From the NCBI GenBank assembly GCA_035771165.1, contig JAWNZC010000349.1, positions 496,001 through 560,000 on the forward strand: a DNA stretch of 64,000 nt, in the 5' to 3' direction. Shown in pieces: positions 43,454 through 52,908 of the stretch (its first letter is position 1; every line of letters begins with the position of its first letter). The translations under genes and the position numbers were made by a program. Origin of the DNA: Paragorgia papillata (lineage: Eukaryota > Cnidaria > Anthozoa > Scleralcyonacea > Coralliidae). The notes under the pieces are model-generated. The model was not told where the DNA came from, made no database searches, and saw only the letters and a list, made by a program, of their open reading frames with translations.

Positions 43454-43977
43454 ATTCAGAAGAAACATATAATTTAGAAGAAGATATTCCAGTTAATCCG
43501 CAAAATGATAACCTTAGAGATGAGTTAATCCGCTTATCTGCTGCAAAGGAAATCAAATATTCAGAAAAATATATTAAAAAAGCATCTCAAAGTGCCTTAG
43601 AAAAAATTAAACAAGATCATCAGCGCGATCAGATGGATAAGGTTAATTCCCAGCTTACAGAAAGTCTTATTACAAAATTTTCAGAATTAATGGAACAACT
43701 AAATATGGTTGAAAAAGATGGAAATCTTGATAAGGAATTATCATCAAACAAACTTTTGTATGGTGATGTTAAAGCAATGGTTATGAAAGTTTCGCCATTC
43801 ATTCCAATGATTGGATTATTGTCTGGTGGATTAATAGTTGCTAAACATATGTGGGACAGCACAAATAAAGACACTCAACAAGATGAATCTAAAGTACAAA
43901 GTGATCAGAGTTCTAGTACAAGTGACGATAGTGTCAACACTTCTGATTCCAATAACGGTGGAGCTAATACTGCTTAA
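43450..43977 (+). CDS. single-pass membrane protein, unidentified
   Basis: 175 residues: helical charged N-terminal half, one hydrophobic segment (VSPFIPMIGLLSGGLIVA, ~115-132), then a Ser/Asp/Gln-rich tail. It starts at TTAATAAATG, with the A of the ATG shared by the stop of the preceding frame. No family recognised. Confidence 0.6.
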   Translation: MNSEETYNLEEDIPVNPQNDNLRDELIRLSAAKEIKYSEKYIKKASQSALEKIKQDHQRDQMDKVNSQLTESLITKFSELMEQLNMVEKDGNLDKELSSNKLLYGDVKAMVMKVSPFIPMIGLLSGGLIVAKHMWDSTNKDTQQDESKVQSDQSSSTSDDSVNTSDSNNGGANTA

Positions 43978-43996
43978 ATCATTGTTATTATCATAA

Positions 43997-44023
43997 TTTC
44001 CCATTTTTTAATAAAATGGGAAA
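43997..44023. terminator. intergenic hairpin H6 overlapping a start codon
   Basis: 11-bp stem TTTCCCATTTT / AAAATGGGAAA with TTAAT loop, 20 nt after a stop. The right arm contains the ATG of the next gene, so one structure spans terminator and start. Confidence 0.6.
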
Positions 44024-44297
44024 CTTAAAAAGCAAACCAAAAGAAAAAATGAACAAACAATATAATATAACAAAAGGATTCCGTTTTGGAATTACTTTTG
44101 AAAAAGATTCCTCAACAATAGAGGGAAATATACAAATGGGTTGGTCCAACAAAACAGTTAAGAATTATTCACGAATTTCTGAGAGTACCACTTGTCAATC
44201 CCATTTGGAATCTCAACACACCTCTCCCGAACCATGTCATCAATCACCATCAACTCTCCATCAAACTGAGCCGGATCAAAATGAACGCCTCTCATAA
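44016..44297 (+). CDS. small protein with N-myristoylation-type start
   Basis: 93 residues. MGNLKSKPKEK fits the N-myristoylation rule (Gly2, Ser6, then Lys), which would anchor it to membrane. Residues 1-50 look like a real protein. The last ~45 overlap the antisense gene and are Ser/His/Pro-rich, so the true end is doubtful. Start motif TTAATAAAATG supports the start. Function unknown. Confidence 0.45.
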   Translation: MGNLKSKPKEKMNKQYNITKGFRFGITFEKDSSTIEGNIQMGWSNKTVKNYSRISESTTCQSHLESQHTSPEPCHQSPSTLHQTEPDQNERLS

Positions 44298-44658
44298 ACG
44301 CTCTAATTTTATTTAGAACTTTTTTATAATTTTTAAAAGCAAACTTATTTCTGTCTGTTGCTTTTGCTAAATTAGCCTTCCTCATATAACCAGCTATCAA
44401 CAATCCCAATCCAGACATAGAAGCCAGAATAAAAGGGTTAAGTGTAATACATCCTAACACTGTACCACCAGTTCCACCAGAAATTAAAAAAACCTTTAAA
44501 AACATAAGAAAAGAATCTAAACGCCTGCTTTTTCTACACATTTTCCCATAACATTTTGCCAATCTATGGTAATGTTTATACATATCTTTAAATCTTTTCA
44601 GTTGGTCGTCAGTTAAATCTTTTGAAATATGATTAAAATCAAATACTTCTTGCGTCAT
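44158..44658 (-). CDS. two-helix membrane protein
   Basis: 166 residues with two hydrophobic segments, FLKVFLISGGTGGTVLGCIT (~53-72) and PFILASMSGLGLLIAGYM (~75-92), between basic helical regions. The C-terminal FDPAQFDGELMVIDDMVRER looks folded. The start is preceded by AATAAACAATG. Position among virion-type genes suggests a particle membrane protein. Confidence 0.6.
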   Translation of the reverse strand: MTQEVFDFNHISKDLTDDQLKRFKDMYKHYHRLAKCYGKMCRKSRRLDSFLMFLKVFLISGGTGGTVLGCITLNPFILASMSGLGLLIAGYMRKANLAKATDRNKFAFKNYKKVLNKIRAFMRGVHFDPAQFDGELMVIDDMVRERCVEIPNGIDKWYSQKFVNNS

Positions 44659-44698
44659 TGTTTATTTTATATTTTTTTATAACTAAAAAAAATTTTAG

Positions 44699-44779
44699 GG
44701 GACACATTTAAGGGGGACATTACTCTGTTACAAGTGCAGCAAAAAAAATACAACCCCTATAGCATATAATAAAAGAGTA
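44699..44779 (+). promoter_or_regulatory. duplicated promoter cassette, copy 2
   Basis: GGGGACACATTTAAGGGGG, CAAGTGCAGCAAAAAAAAT, then ACCCCTATAGCATATAATAA before an ATG at 44,780. Same block order as 26,674-26,757. Confidence 0.75.
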
Positions 44780-45025
44780 ATGAAGGAAATTAAAAGAAAT
44801 AAAAACTTAAAAAGGAATGAAGAGAACTTTGAAAAATTATTAATAACAAAACTAAAAAAAATTATTAAAAAAAATTTGCTGAAAGAATTGGAAAAACTAA
44901 AAAATTTAAAAAAATCTAAAAAATTTAAAAAACAGTTTTTAGAAAAATTAAAAAAGCAGTACGTAAAAAAACTGAAAAAAATAATTAAAAAATTAATAAA
45001 AATAAAGAAAATAAAAAAAATTTAA
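44780..45025 (+). pseudogene. decayed Lys-rich frame after the copied cassette
   Basis: 81 codons of almost only Lys, Leu, Ile and Asn (KKIIKKNLLKELEKLKNLKK), made by A-rich DNA that passes into pure A/T repeats. It probably began as a copy of the 26,758 gene's start and then degraded into low-complexity sequence. I do not consider the product functional. Confidence 0.4.
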
Positions 45026-45275
45026 AAAAATTTAAAAAAAAATTAAAAAAAATTAAAAAAAAAAATTAAAAAAAAATTAAAAAAAAATTTAAAAAATATT
45101 AAAAAAAAAAATTAAAAAAAAAAATTAAAAAAAATTAATAAAAAATTAAAAAAAAATTAAAAAAAAATTAATAAAAAATTTAAAAAAAATTAAAAAAAAT
45201 TAATAAAAAAATTAAAAAAAATTAATAAAAAAAAAAAAAATTAAAAAAAAAAAAAAAAAAAAAAAATAGTATTTA
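45003..45275. repeat. A/T-only low-complexity array
   Basis: About 270 bp made only of A and T, mostly TTAAAAAAA words, ending in a long A run. It is followed by a duplicated AAAAATAGTATTTAAAG unit at 45,265-45,300. Confidence 0.9.
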
Positions 45276-45355
45276 AAGAAAAAAAATAGTATTTAAAGAA
45301 AAAAAATATACTATAATAAAAGAATGACAAAGTCTTTTTAATTGGTTAAGTGTAT

Positions 45356-45631
45356 ATGTTCAAAATGAATACAAAAACGTTATGTGAACTTCTTAATATC
45401 CCAGTTTTTAGAAACCCTTCTTTTGATAAACATAACAAAGACAAAATTAGAAAACCCGTTCAAATCATATTCAAAACCAAGGAAGGAGAAGTCCTTGAAT
45501 TTCCAAGTATTTACAACACAGCAAAACAACTTAACATTAATCCAAGTTGTATTCCTTTTTACATAAAAAGAGGAACCGAAATTTCATTCAAAGGTAAAAA
45601 ATATTTTGTTAGTCGAAAAATAAGTATATAA
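45356..45631 (+). CDS. NUMOD1-like DNA-binding protein
   Basis: About 91 residues. The C-terminal half (LEFPSIYNTAKQLNINPSCI, then a short linker, then KGKKYFV) follows the NUMOD1 pattern f-x-SI-x2-AA-x-lgI-x-I...y-F, a helix-turn-helix-like module usually joined to homing endonucleases. No nuclease is attached. The TATAATAAAAGA start box upstream points to an ATG at 45,324, but that one reads only five codons before a stop, so the N-terminus was probably shifted. A hairpin (H5) lies 35 nt downstream. Confidence 0.55.
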   Translation: MFKMNTKTLCELLNIPVFRNPSFDKHNKDKIRKPVQIIFKTKEGEVLEFPSIYNTAKQLNINPSCIPFYIKRGTEISFKGKKYFVSRKISI

Positions 45632-45665
45632 ATAAAGAGTATAATTCCACATATCCTAAACAAAA

Positions 45666-45696
45666 ATTTCTTATAAATTTTCACCTTATAAGAAAT
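45666..45696 (+). terminator. intergenic hairpin H5
   Basis: 11-bp stem ATTTCTTATAA / TTATAAGAAAT with a 9-base loop, 35 nt after a stop codon and 35 nt before the next start. Confidence 0.65.
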
Positions 45697-45730
45697 AGAA
45701 AAATTTTTTTTGCGTTATAATAAAAGGGAT

Positions 45731-46594
45731 ATGTGGAATACCGGTATAACCAAATATGTTCAAAAACTTGAACAAAAATTAGAAAAGGCAAATCTTAAAG
45801 AGCAACAGCTCAAAGAAAAATTTGCTCGTCGTGAAGAAAAACTCAAAGAACTACACAAAGCAAGTCAAGAAAAACTTAAAGAAAAATTCAACCGTCGAGA
45901 AGAAAAAACCAAGCAACAACAACAAGAGAAGATGATGAAAATCATAACAAAGGAAAAAAAGAAGATGGCTAAAATCCAAGAAAAAAATTTAGAGCGAAAA
46001 CATCGCAAAATGATGAGATCGTGGAGAAATGAAATGAAACAAGAAAATCGGCGACAATTCTACGAAGAAGAAGGATCCAACTGGAAAGGAAGCAAAAAAC
46101 TTGGAACCGTGCGAGAAAGGCTTAACATCAAGCTGCGAGGTGTCTTTAACAGCAGCTTAAGAATACAACGATTGCTAAACAATCTACAGCCAACTCACAT
46201 CGCAGGAGCTATCAACGACAGAATTCAAAAGTATACATTTGATGGGAGTGAAGTTAAAGATCCAAGATTTTTTCTAACTCATACAACTCCTCCTGTAGAA
46301 CAGCTCATTAACTCAACAAACAGTCGAGGAAAAAAAGTATCCTGTTGTCTCACAATCTCAATGAGAAGGTACGATTCAGAAGAAGGAGTAAACAAAGTTA
46401 AAATCTTTCACTTTCAAAGTGGGACCTACTCTATGATTACTAAGGAGGATGTATCAACAAGTTATGTCATGATGAAAGAAAAAATGTTAGAATCAATGGC
46501 AGAACATCAAAAGGATGGAAGTGGCAGGGGCGGATCTAGGGGTCGTCAAACCAGTCACGCGACTAACGTAAAAATTGCGGAGTTAAATAGTTAA
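45731..46594 (+). CDS. polymerase N-terminal region as a separate frame
   Basis: 287 residues from the ATG after TTATAATAAAAGGGAT. Residues ~1-110 form a Lys/Glu/Gln-rich coiled coil. The C-terminal part (VKIFHFQSGTYSMITKEDV, KMLESMAEHQKDGSGRG) resembles the segment that precedes the exonuclease domain in animal Polinton polymerases. The frame stops at 46,594, about 190 bp before the polymerase frame opens, so the gene is either naturally split here or interrupted by the intervening sequence with poly(T)/poly(G). I favour a break. Confidence 0.55.
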   Translation: MWNTGITKYVQKLEQKLEKANLKEQQLKEKFARREEKLKELHKASQEKLKEKFNRREEKTKQQQQEKMMKIITKEKKKMAKIQEKNLERKHRKMMRSWRNEMKQENRRQFYEEEGSNWKGSKKLGTVRERLNIKLRGVFNSSLRIQRLLNNLQPTHIAGAINDRIQKYTFDGSEVKDPRFFLTHTTPPVEQLINSTNSRGKKVSCCLTISMRRYDSEEGVNKVKIFHFQSGTYSMITKEDVSTSYVMMKEKMLESMAEHQKDGSGRGGSRGRQTSHATNVKIAELNS

Positions 46595-46780
46595 TTAATT
46601 AAAATTCGAATGATAGTCCTGTTATGATGAGTTATCTATTTTCAAATTTCAAGCAGCGGCAGGCACCATTGTAGTCCAGTTATCAAGTTTCATGCTGCGG
46701 CTGAGTTTCTGTAAAGTAATATTATCAAGTCAACGGCTTTTTTTTTCTTTTTTTTTGGGGGGGGGGCATTATTATGATGA
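46595..46780. other. interruption between the two polymerase frames
   Basis: Non-coding filler with two diverged copies of a CAAGCAGCGGCAG / CATGCTGCGGCTG word and a T-rich run ending in ten G (46,739-46,767). No clear splice sites or transposon ends were seen. Confidence 0.5.
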
Positions 46781-49682
46781 ATAATACAACCCCCAAGTGG
46801 TTGGTCAATTCATTCAGTAGATCATCTCAGGGTTACAATCACCAGTTACAATCCCTTAAGAGGAGGGAAACATTCAGCTATACCAAAGTCCATTCAAAAG
46901 AAGGGTGCAATCATCAACATGAAAAACAATGATGATTTGTGTTTTAAATATGCAGTAACAAGAGCACTACATCCAGTCGAAAGAGATGGTGAAAATGTTA
47001 CTAAAATTTTAAAACTTCAAATGGAAAAATATAATTGGACTGGAATAACATTCCCAACTAAACTCAATGAAATCACCAAATTTGAGAAAAACAACAACAT
47101 TGCCATTAATGTCATTGGAACCGAACAAGTTAAAGGAAAAGATGTATTAATCCCTCTAAGAGCAAGCAAACTTAGAAATACAAAGCTTATATCCCTATTT
47201 TTACATAATAAGCATTATAGTGTTGTCAAAAATTTCAACAAACTTGTTGGAGGGCAAATGAGCAATCACCAACATAAAGCCCATGTTTGTGTATATTGTT
47301 TCAATCCCTTCAGCTCGGAAGAAATCTTAGAAAAACATCTTGAAATTTGCAGCACATATTTAGAACAACGCGCTGAATATCCAGAAGAAGGTTCTTCAAT
47401 TGAATTTAAACAATGGCAAAAAACTACAGATGTTCCATTTGTTATCTACGCTGACTTCGAATCCTTCATCGTGCCAATAGATACAGTTCAAAAGGAAGAT
47501 ACTGGTAGTCATACAGCAGCCTACCAACAGCATCAGCCTAGTGGATTTTGGTATACCGTCATATGTAATGATAAAAAATTATATAAGTCAAAAACCATTG
47601 TTCACACGGCGAAACATGAAGGAGAAGATATTGGAAAAAAGTTTGTTGAATGTATAGAGGAAGAAATGAAAAACATTTACGAAATAACAAAAGTGAAAGC
47701 TCCAATGAATTTAAATGAAATGCAAGAAAAAAGCTATAAACAGACATTAAACTGCTATGTTTGTAAAAAGGAATTAGGTGGGGATAGAGTAAGAGATCAC
47801 TGTCACTTAACTGGTGATTATAGAGGGGCAGCTCATAACCTATGTAATTTAAGAATGAAAGAACCAAATTTTGTTCCAGTACTTTTCCATAATCTTGAAG
47901 GTTACGACTCCCATCTGTTTGTCAAAAGTCTAGGGTTAACAGAAGGATTAGTTGACTGTATTCCCAAAACCGATGAAAAGTATATTAGCTTTTCAAAAGA
48001 ATTTGTTATGGAAAGTGGAGTTGATAAAAATGGAAAAAAATGGTCAAAAAGCAAAAAGTTGGTTTTTCTAGATTCTCTTAAATTTACATTAAGTTCATTA
48101 GATTCCCTGGTTAAAAATCTAAAACCAGATCAGTTTAAAAACATTGAAGAAGGGTTTTTAGAATACTCATCTGAAAAAGTTAATCTCCTAAAGAAAAAAG
48201 GGGTTTTTCCTTATGAATTCATGACTGGATTTGACAAGTTAAGTTATCCCAATCTTCCAGCAAAAGAGAAGTTTTACAGCAAGTTGAATGATTCTCATAT
48301 TAGTGATGCGGATTACGAACACGCGAAAAAAGTTTGGTCAGCCTTTGAATGTAAAACCATGCGAGATTATCATGATCTGTATTTAAAAACAGATGTCCTA
48401 TTGCTCGCTGATGTAATGGAAAACTTTCGCAAATTATGCAAAAAGACATATGGTTTGGATCCGCTGTGGTATTATACAGCTCCTGGATTAGCTTGGGATG
48501 CTGCCCTCAAAATGACGGAAATCAAACTAGATCTCATATCCAATCCAGACATGTATCTCATGATTGAAAAAGGAATCCGAGGAGGAATATCAACAATAAC
48601 TAAGAGATATGCCAAAGCTAATAATAAGTACATGCCAAATTACAAATTAGATGAATTAAATGTATTTTTAGCATATTTGGATGCCAACAATTTGTATGGT
48701 TGGGCAATGAGCAAAAAACTTCCCGTAAGAAATTTCAAATGGATTGAAGAAAAGCATCTTAAAAACTGGGAAACGATGCCATGCATTCTGGAGGTAGATC
48801 TAACTTATTCAAAAGAACTTCATGATCTACATAATGAATATCCATTAGCCGCGGAACAAATTGTTGTAAACAAAGTTCCGAAGTTAATTCCAAATTTAAA
48901 TGATAAGAAAAACTATGTCATTCATCATGAGGCTTTAAAACAATGCGTTAAACTTGGTCTGATAATAACTAAGATCCACCGAGGAATTACTTTCGAGGAA
49001 GAAGCCTGGTTAAAACCATACATAGATTTAAATACTGAAATGAGAACAAAAGCCACATCAGATTTTGAAAAAGATTTCTTTAAACTGATGAACAACTCGG
49101 TATTTGGAAAAACAATGGAGAATGTTAGGAATAGAGTGGATGTGAGATTAGTCACAAGTGAGAAACAACTTGAAAAATTGGCAAGAAAATGTAATTATGA
49201 TAGACCAGTTATCTTCACTGAAAATTTAGTTGCAGTTCATATGAAAAAGACGGTTGTTAAACTCAACAAACCAATCTATCTTGGAATGAGTATTCTAGAC
49301 ATAAGTAAGACCCTGATGTATGATTTCCACTACAACTACATCAAGTCAAAATATGGTGAAAAAGCAAGCTTGTTATTTACAGACACGGATTCATTATGTT
49401 ATGAGATCAAAACGGAAAATCTCTACAAAAGAGGAAAAGAAATGTAAGGGTATTAAGAAAGCAGTCGTAAAAAATGAGATCACATTTCAAAATTATAAGG
49501 AATGCTTATTTTCGGGAAATCATTTAATGAAAGGTATGAATACATTCCGAAGTCGAATGCATGAGGTTTATACCGAACATATAAACAAAGTTGCTCTTTC
49601 AGCAAACGATGACAAGAGAATAATTTTAGAAGACGGAATTCGGACACTGGCGATTGGACATTGGCGAACCGGAACAAAGTAA
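46781..49682 (+). pseudogene. protein-primed family-B DNA polymerase, defective
   Basis: The main frame from ATG 46,919 gives 842 residues. Its codons are open back to ~46,781 and already family-like. Visible motifs in order: Exo I YADFES (~178), a Cys/His cassette CYVC...RDHCHLTG...CNL (~280-305) typical of Polinton polymerases, Exo II HNLEGYDSH (~323), Exo III YLKTDVLLLAD (~487), Pol A YLDANNLYGWAM (~586), Pol B LMNNSVFGKTMEN (~723) and Pol C TDTDSL (~820). After Pol C the frame stops at 49,447. The C-terminal tail (VALSANDDKRIILEDGI) appears in another frame to 49,682, so the thumb segment is missing. This copy should not be active. Confidence 0.9.
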
Positions 49683-50033
49683 ACCGGAACGAAGTAAAGG
49701 AGGAGTAAAGTAAAACAAAAATGGCGGAATAAATTTAGATAATGCAAATACCTAAGATACCTAAGACATGAAGATAATTTATATTCGATAATAACTGAAC
49801 CAAAATCTTTGCGTAAAAAACCGTAGTCGCAAAAAAGGTCGGTTGTGAGTTATCGAATATAATATGGCAAAACCAAGGTCGTACGGCAGGCAATCCAAAG
49901 TTTCGAAAAGATTTGAAAAGATTAAGTAAAATGCAATTAAAAGGTAATGCAAGGGTGGCCTCACGGCGGACCCAAAATAAAAGTGGGAATTTTGGCAAAA
50001 CGCAAAAATCGCTGGGATCGGCCTTTCTCCACT
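49584..50033 (-). repeat. Polinton right terminal inverted repeat
   Basis: The 450 bp are the inverse of the left repeat. The inner ~100 bp code for the polymerase C-terminus. The tip reads ...CTTTCTCCACT. Confidence 0.95.
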
Positions 50034-50039
50034 GATGTT
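50034..50039. repeat. 6-bp target-site duplication (right)
   Basis: GATGTT, identical to 25,428-25,433. Confidence 0.85.
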
Positions 50040-51195
50040 AACCCAAATGGTCATTGCCAACACATACAGTATGCATGATCGATGGCAATCTAAATGATCG
50101 ATGTCAACCCAATGGTTGATGTCAACCAAAATGGTCATTGCCAAACCATATGGTCAATGCCAACCCAAATAGTCGATGTCAACTCAAATGGTCATTGCCA
50201 ACCCCATATGCATGATCGATGTCAACCTAAATGATCGATGTCAACCCAAATGGTCGATGTTAACCCAAATGGTCGATGTTAACCCAAATGGTCGATGTTT
50301 ACCCAAATGGTCGATGTTTACCCAAATGGTCGATGTTTACCCAAATGGTCGATGTTAACCCAAATGGTCGATGTTAACCCAAATGGTCGATGTTTACCCA
50401 AATGGTCGATGTTAACCCAAATGGTCGATGTTTACCCAAATGGTCGATGTTAACCCAAATGGTCGATGTTTATCCAAATGGTCGATGTTAACCCAAATGG
50501 TCGATGTTTAATTTACCCAAATGGTCGATGTTTACCTAAATGGTCATTGCCAACCCATATGCATGCTCAATGTCAACCAAAATGATCGATGTTAACCCAA
50601 AGGGTCATTGCCAAACCATATTATGGTCAATGCCAACCTAAATGAACAATGCCAACCTAAATAGTCGATGTCAACCCAAATGGTTGATGTCAACCTAAAT
50701 AGTCGATGCCAATCCAGATGGTCGTTGCCAACCCAAATGGTCAATGCATGCCAACCCAAATGGTCATTGCCAAACCATATGCATGATCGATGTCAACCTA
50801 AATGATCGATGTCAACCGAAATGGTCATTGCCAACCCATATGCATCCGTATGTCAACCCAAATGGTCGATGCCAACCCAAATGGTCATTGCCAAACCATA
50901 TGGTTGATGCCAACCTAAATGGTCGATGCCAACCCAAATGGTCAATGTTAACCCAAATGGTCATTGCCAAACCATATGCATGATCGATGTCAACCCAAAC
51001 GGTCATTGCCAACCCAATGGTTGTTGCCAACCCATATCATCATCGATGTCAACCCAAATGGTCATTGTCTACCCATATGCATCATCCATGTCAACCTAAA
51101 TTATCAATGTCAACCCAAATGGTCAATGTCAACCCAAATGGTCGATGTTAACCCAAATGGTCGTTGCCAACCCAAATGATAATTGCCAACTCTGA
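50034..51195. repeat. 19-bp minisatellite, main array
   Basis: About 60 units of GATGTTAACCCAAATGGTC with variants ending CATTGCC or using CATATGCATGATC. Unit length is not a multiple of three, so its open frames cycle and are not genes. Confidence 0.95.
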
Positions 51196-52457
51196 TCTCG
51201 TATTTTTCCGGGCGCAAAAGCAGTGAGAAGTCCAGGCCTGGGGATGAAATCGTAATATGGCCAGGGTTTTGATGTCGCCATGGACACCTCTACCAAAAAA
51301 TAGGTACGCAACGCGTACATGCGTCTACGTTTAGGACTATATGGACACTATTGAAGTGGATATCTTTCCTAATGCATATAATTTAACTAGCAACTACGGT
51401 ATTTGCAAGAATTTGCCAACAAATAATTAATAACCCAATACTGTAGTGAGTAAATACACCAAATCACACGCACCAGGAGAAAAATCAGAATTACTTTATA
51501 TTAAAATTTAATATTATAATTAATTTATCAAAAACAGTGACAGTGTTATTAAAATAACTTAGATAACATTGGAGCACACCGTAATGTGGCAAATGTACTA
51601 AAACTGAAAATGGCCTGAAAACGTTTCAGAATGCATGTTTGTTGATATCTGACTAATATAGCATGCAAAAATTTGTTACATGCACATGCAGAAATACTTG
51701 AAATACTGCGTCAAGGATTTTACTTAACATTGTTTACCATTCTTAGTAATATATGCAACATATATAATATAATATACAAAACAACAATTTAAACATTTTA
51801 TATAATCGAGGATTCTAAAATTTTATTCTACAGTATTTTTAAAGATTATACACAATATAGCATATTACAAGTAGACTCCAGTAAAATACTGTAGCATCAA
51901 TATCGATGTAGTCGTTTGCCTAAACGGGCTGGTTACAAGTTTGCCTTAATTGGGACAATGAGTATGATGGCTGGTTTAGCTTTTCAACAAGCACAACAGC
52001 TTGCTTTGTGTGATAAATATCACAGCACATATAACATCAGCACAAACACAATGGTTCCTGTGAGACAACTGTCACAAGCTATGAACTCACACCCACTACA
52101 TGCGCACACTACAACAGAAAACAAAAAAATCAGAAATATGAAATATGAAAGTATGTATGAAGCAAAATCATAATCATGGCAGGAGCATTTACTGAGAGTT
52201 TAATTTTTTAATTCATTTTTGAAGAAATTGACTGCTTGGTTAGAAGTTGCACAATTATATATGTAGGCAAATAGTTAATAGTATAGTATAATAAATCGAT
52301 AAACTGTGCCAATAGGCCAACTTTGTGTAAGTACTTCATGTAAGCCATGTGGTGCTGTACCAAACATAATAATCCCTGACATGAAGCAAAAAACATTTGA
52401 CGCACCGACGAATCCGAACTTAAGGCAGCCTATTACGTCACAAAAGTGACAATATAT
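51196..52457. other. interval with one anonymous open frame
   Basis: An 85-codon plus-strand frame at 51,916-52,173 (KFALIGTMSMMAGLAFQQAQ) has no recognised family or start context. The rest is AT-rich without features. Confidence 0.35.
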
Positions 52458-52862
52458 TAACTTCTTATTATATTAACCGAGAGCGCGGTCATTACGGAAA
52501 AATATCAGACGGAGGTCTTGCAAGTACAGACCAACCCGTAGGTACGGGCTCGATCAATCTCGTCCCCAGAGCCTGCGGTCCTTTTGGCCAGCGGCAAAGA
52601 GCCATCGGCTCTGGCAGGAACGAAGTAAAGCAGTACGGTGATTGGCTTAAATCCTCATGTGCGTTCTCTCGGAAGTCCACGTTTTTCTGACTCGACATTC
52701 TGATTCCGGCCAGAGCCGATGGCTCCCTGCCGCTGGCCAAAAGGACCGCAGGCTCTGGGTACGATTGGGGCTCGGTTTAATATATCCATGGCATGTACAT
52801 AAAGAACGAGGTCCGATATTTTCCCGTAATGACCAAGCGGACGAGGTTAATAAGAGGTTTAT
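52458..52862. mobile_element. large foldback element
   Basis: Arms share GCGGTCATTACGGAAAA, GCCAGCGGCA and AGAGCCATCGGCTCTG blocks in inverted order. The unpaired centre is ~40 bp. Confidence 0.7.
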
Positions 52863-52908
52863 TATATGGCATTTTGAAACAACACATCTTACATTACCTT
52901 GTCAATAG

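Larger units (their letters stand above)
25434..50033. mobile_element. full-length Polinton/Maverick, 24.6 kb
   Basis: The element is bounded by 450/453-bp inverted repeats beginning AG, with a 6-bp target duplication. It encodes the diagnostic set: rve-type integrase, protein-primed family-B DNA polymerase, A32-type ATPase, major capsid protein and penton-like protein, plus about a dozen smaller genes. Genes are compact, mostly unspliced and AT-rich (unlike the spliced host genes around them), with very short intergenic gaps. Replication-type genes lie near both ends and are all on the plus strand. Virion genes fill the middle on both strands. Several genes are broken, so this copy cannot be autonomous as it stands. 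Confidence 0.95.

Noticed and set aside
50034..51195. Possible CRISPR array
   Set aside because: Unit is a 19-bp head-to-tail minisatellite without unique spacers, in an animal genome.
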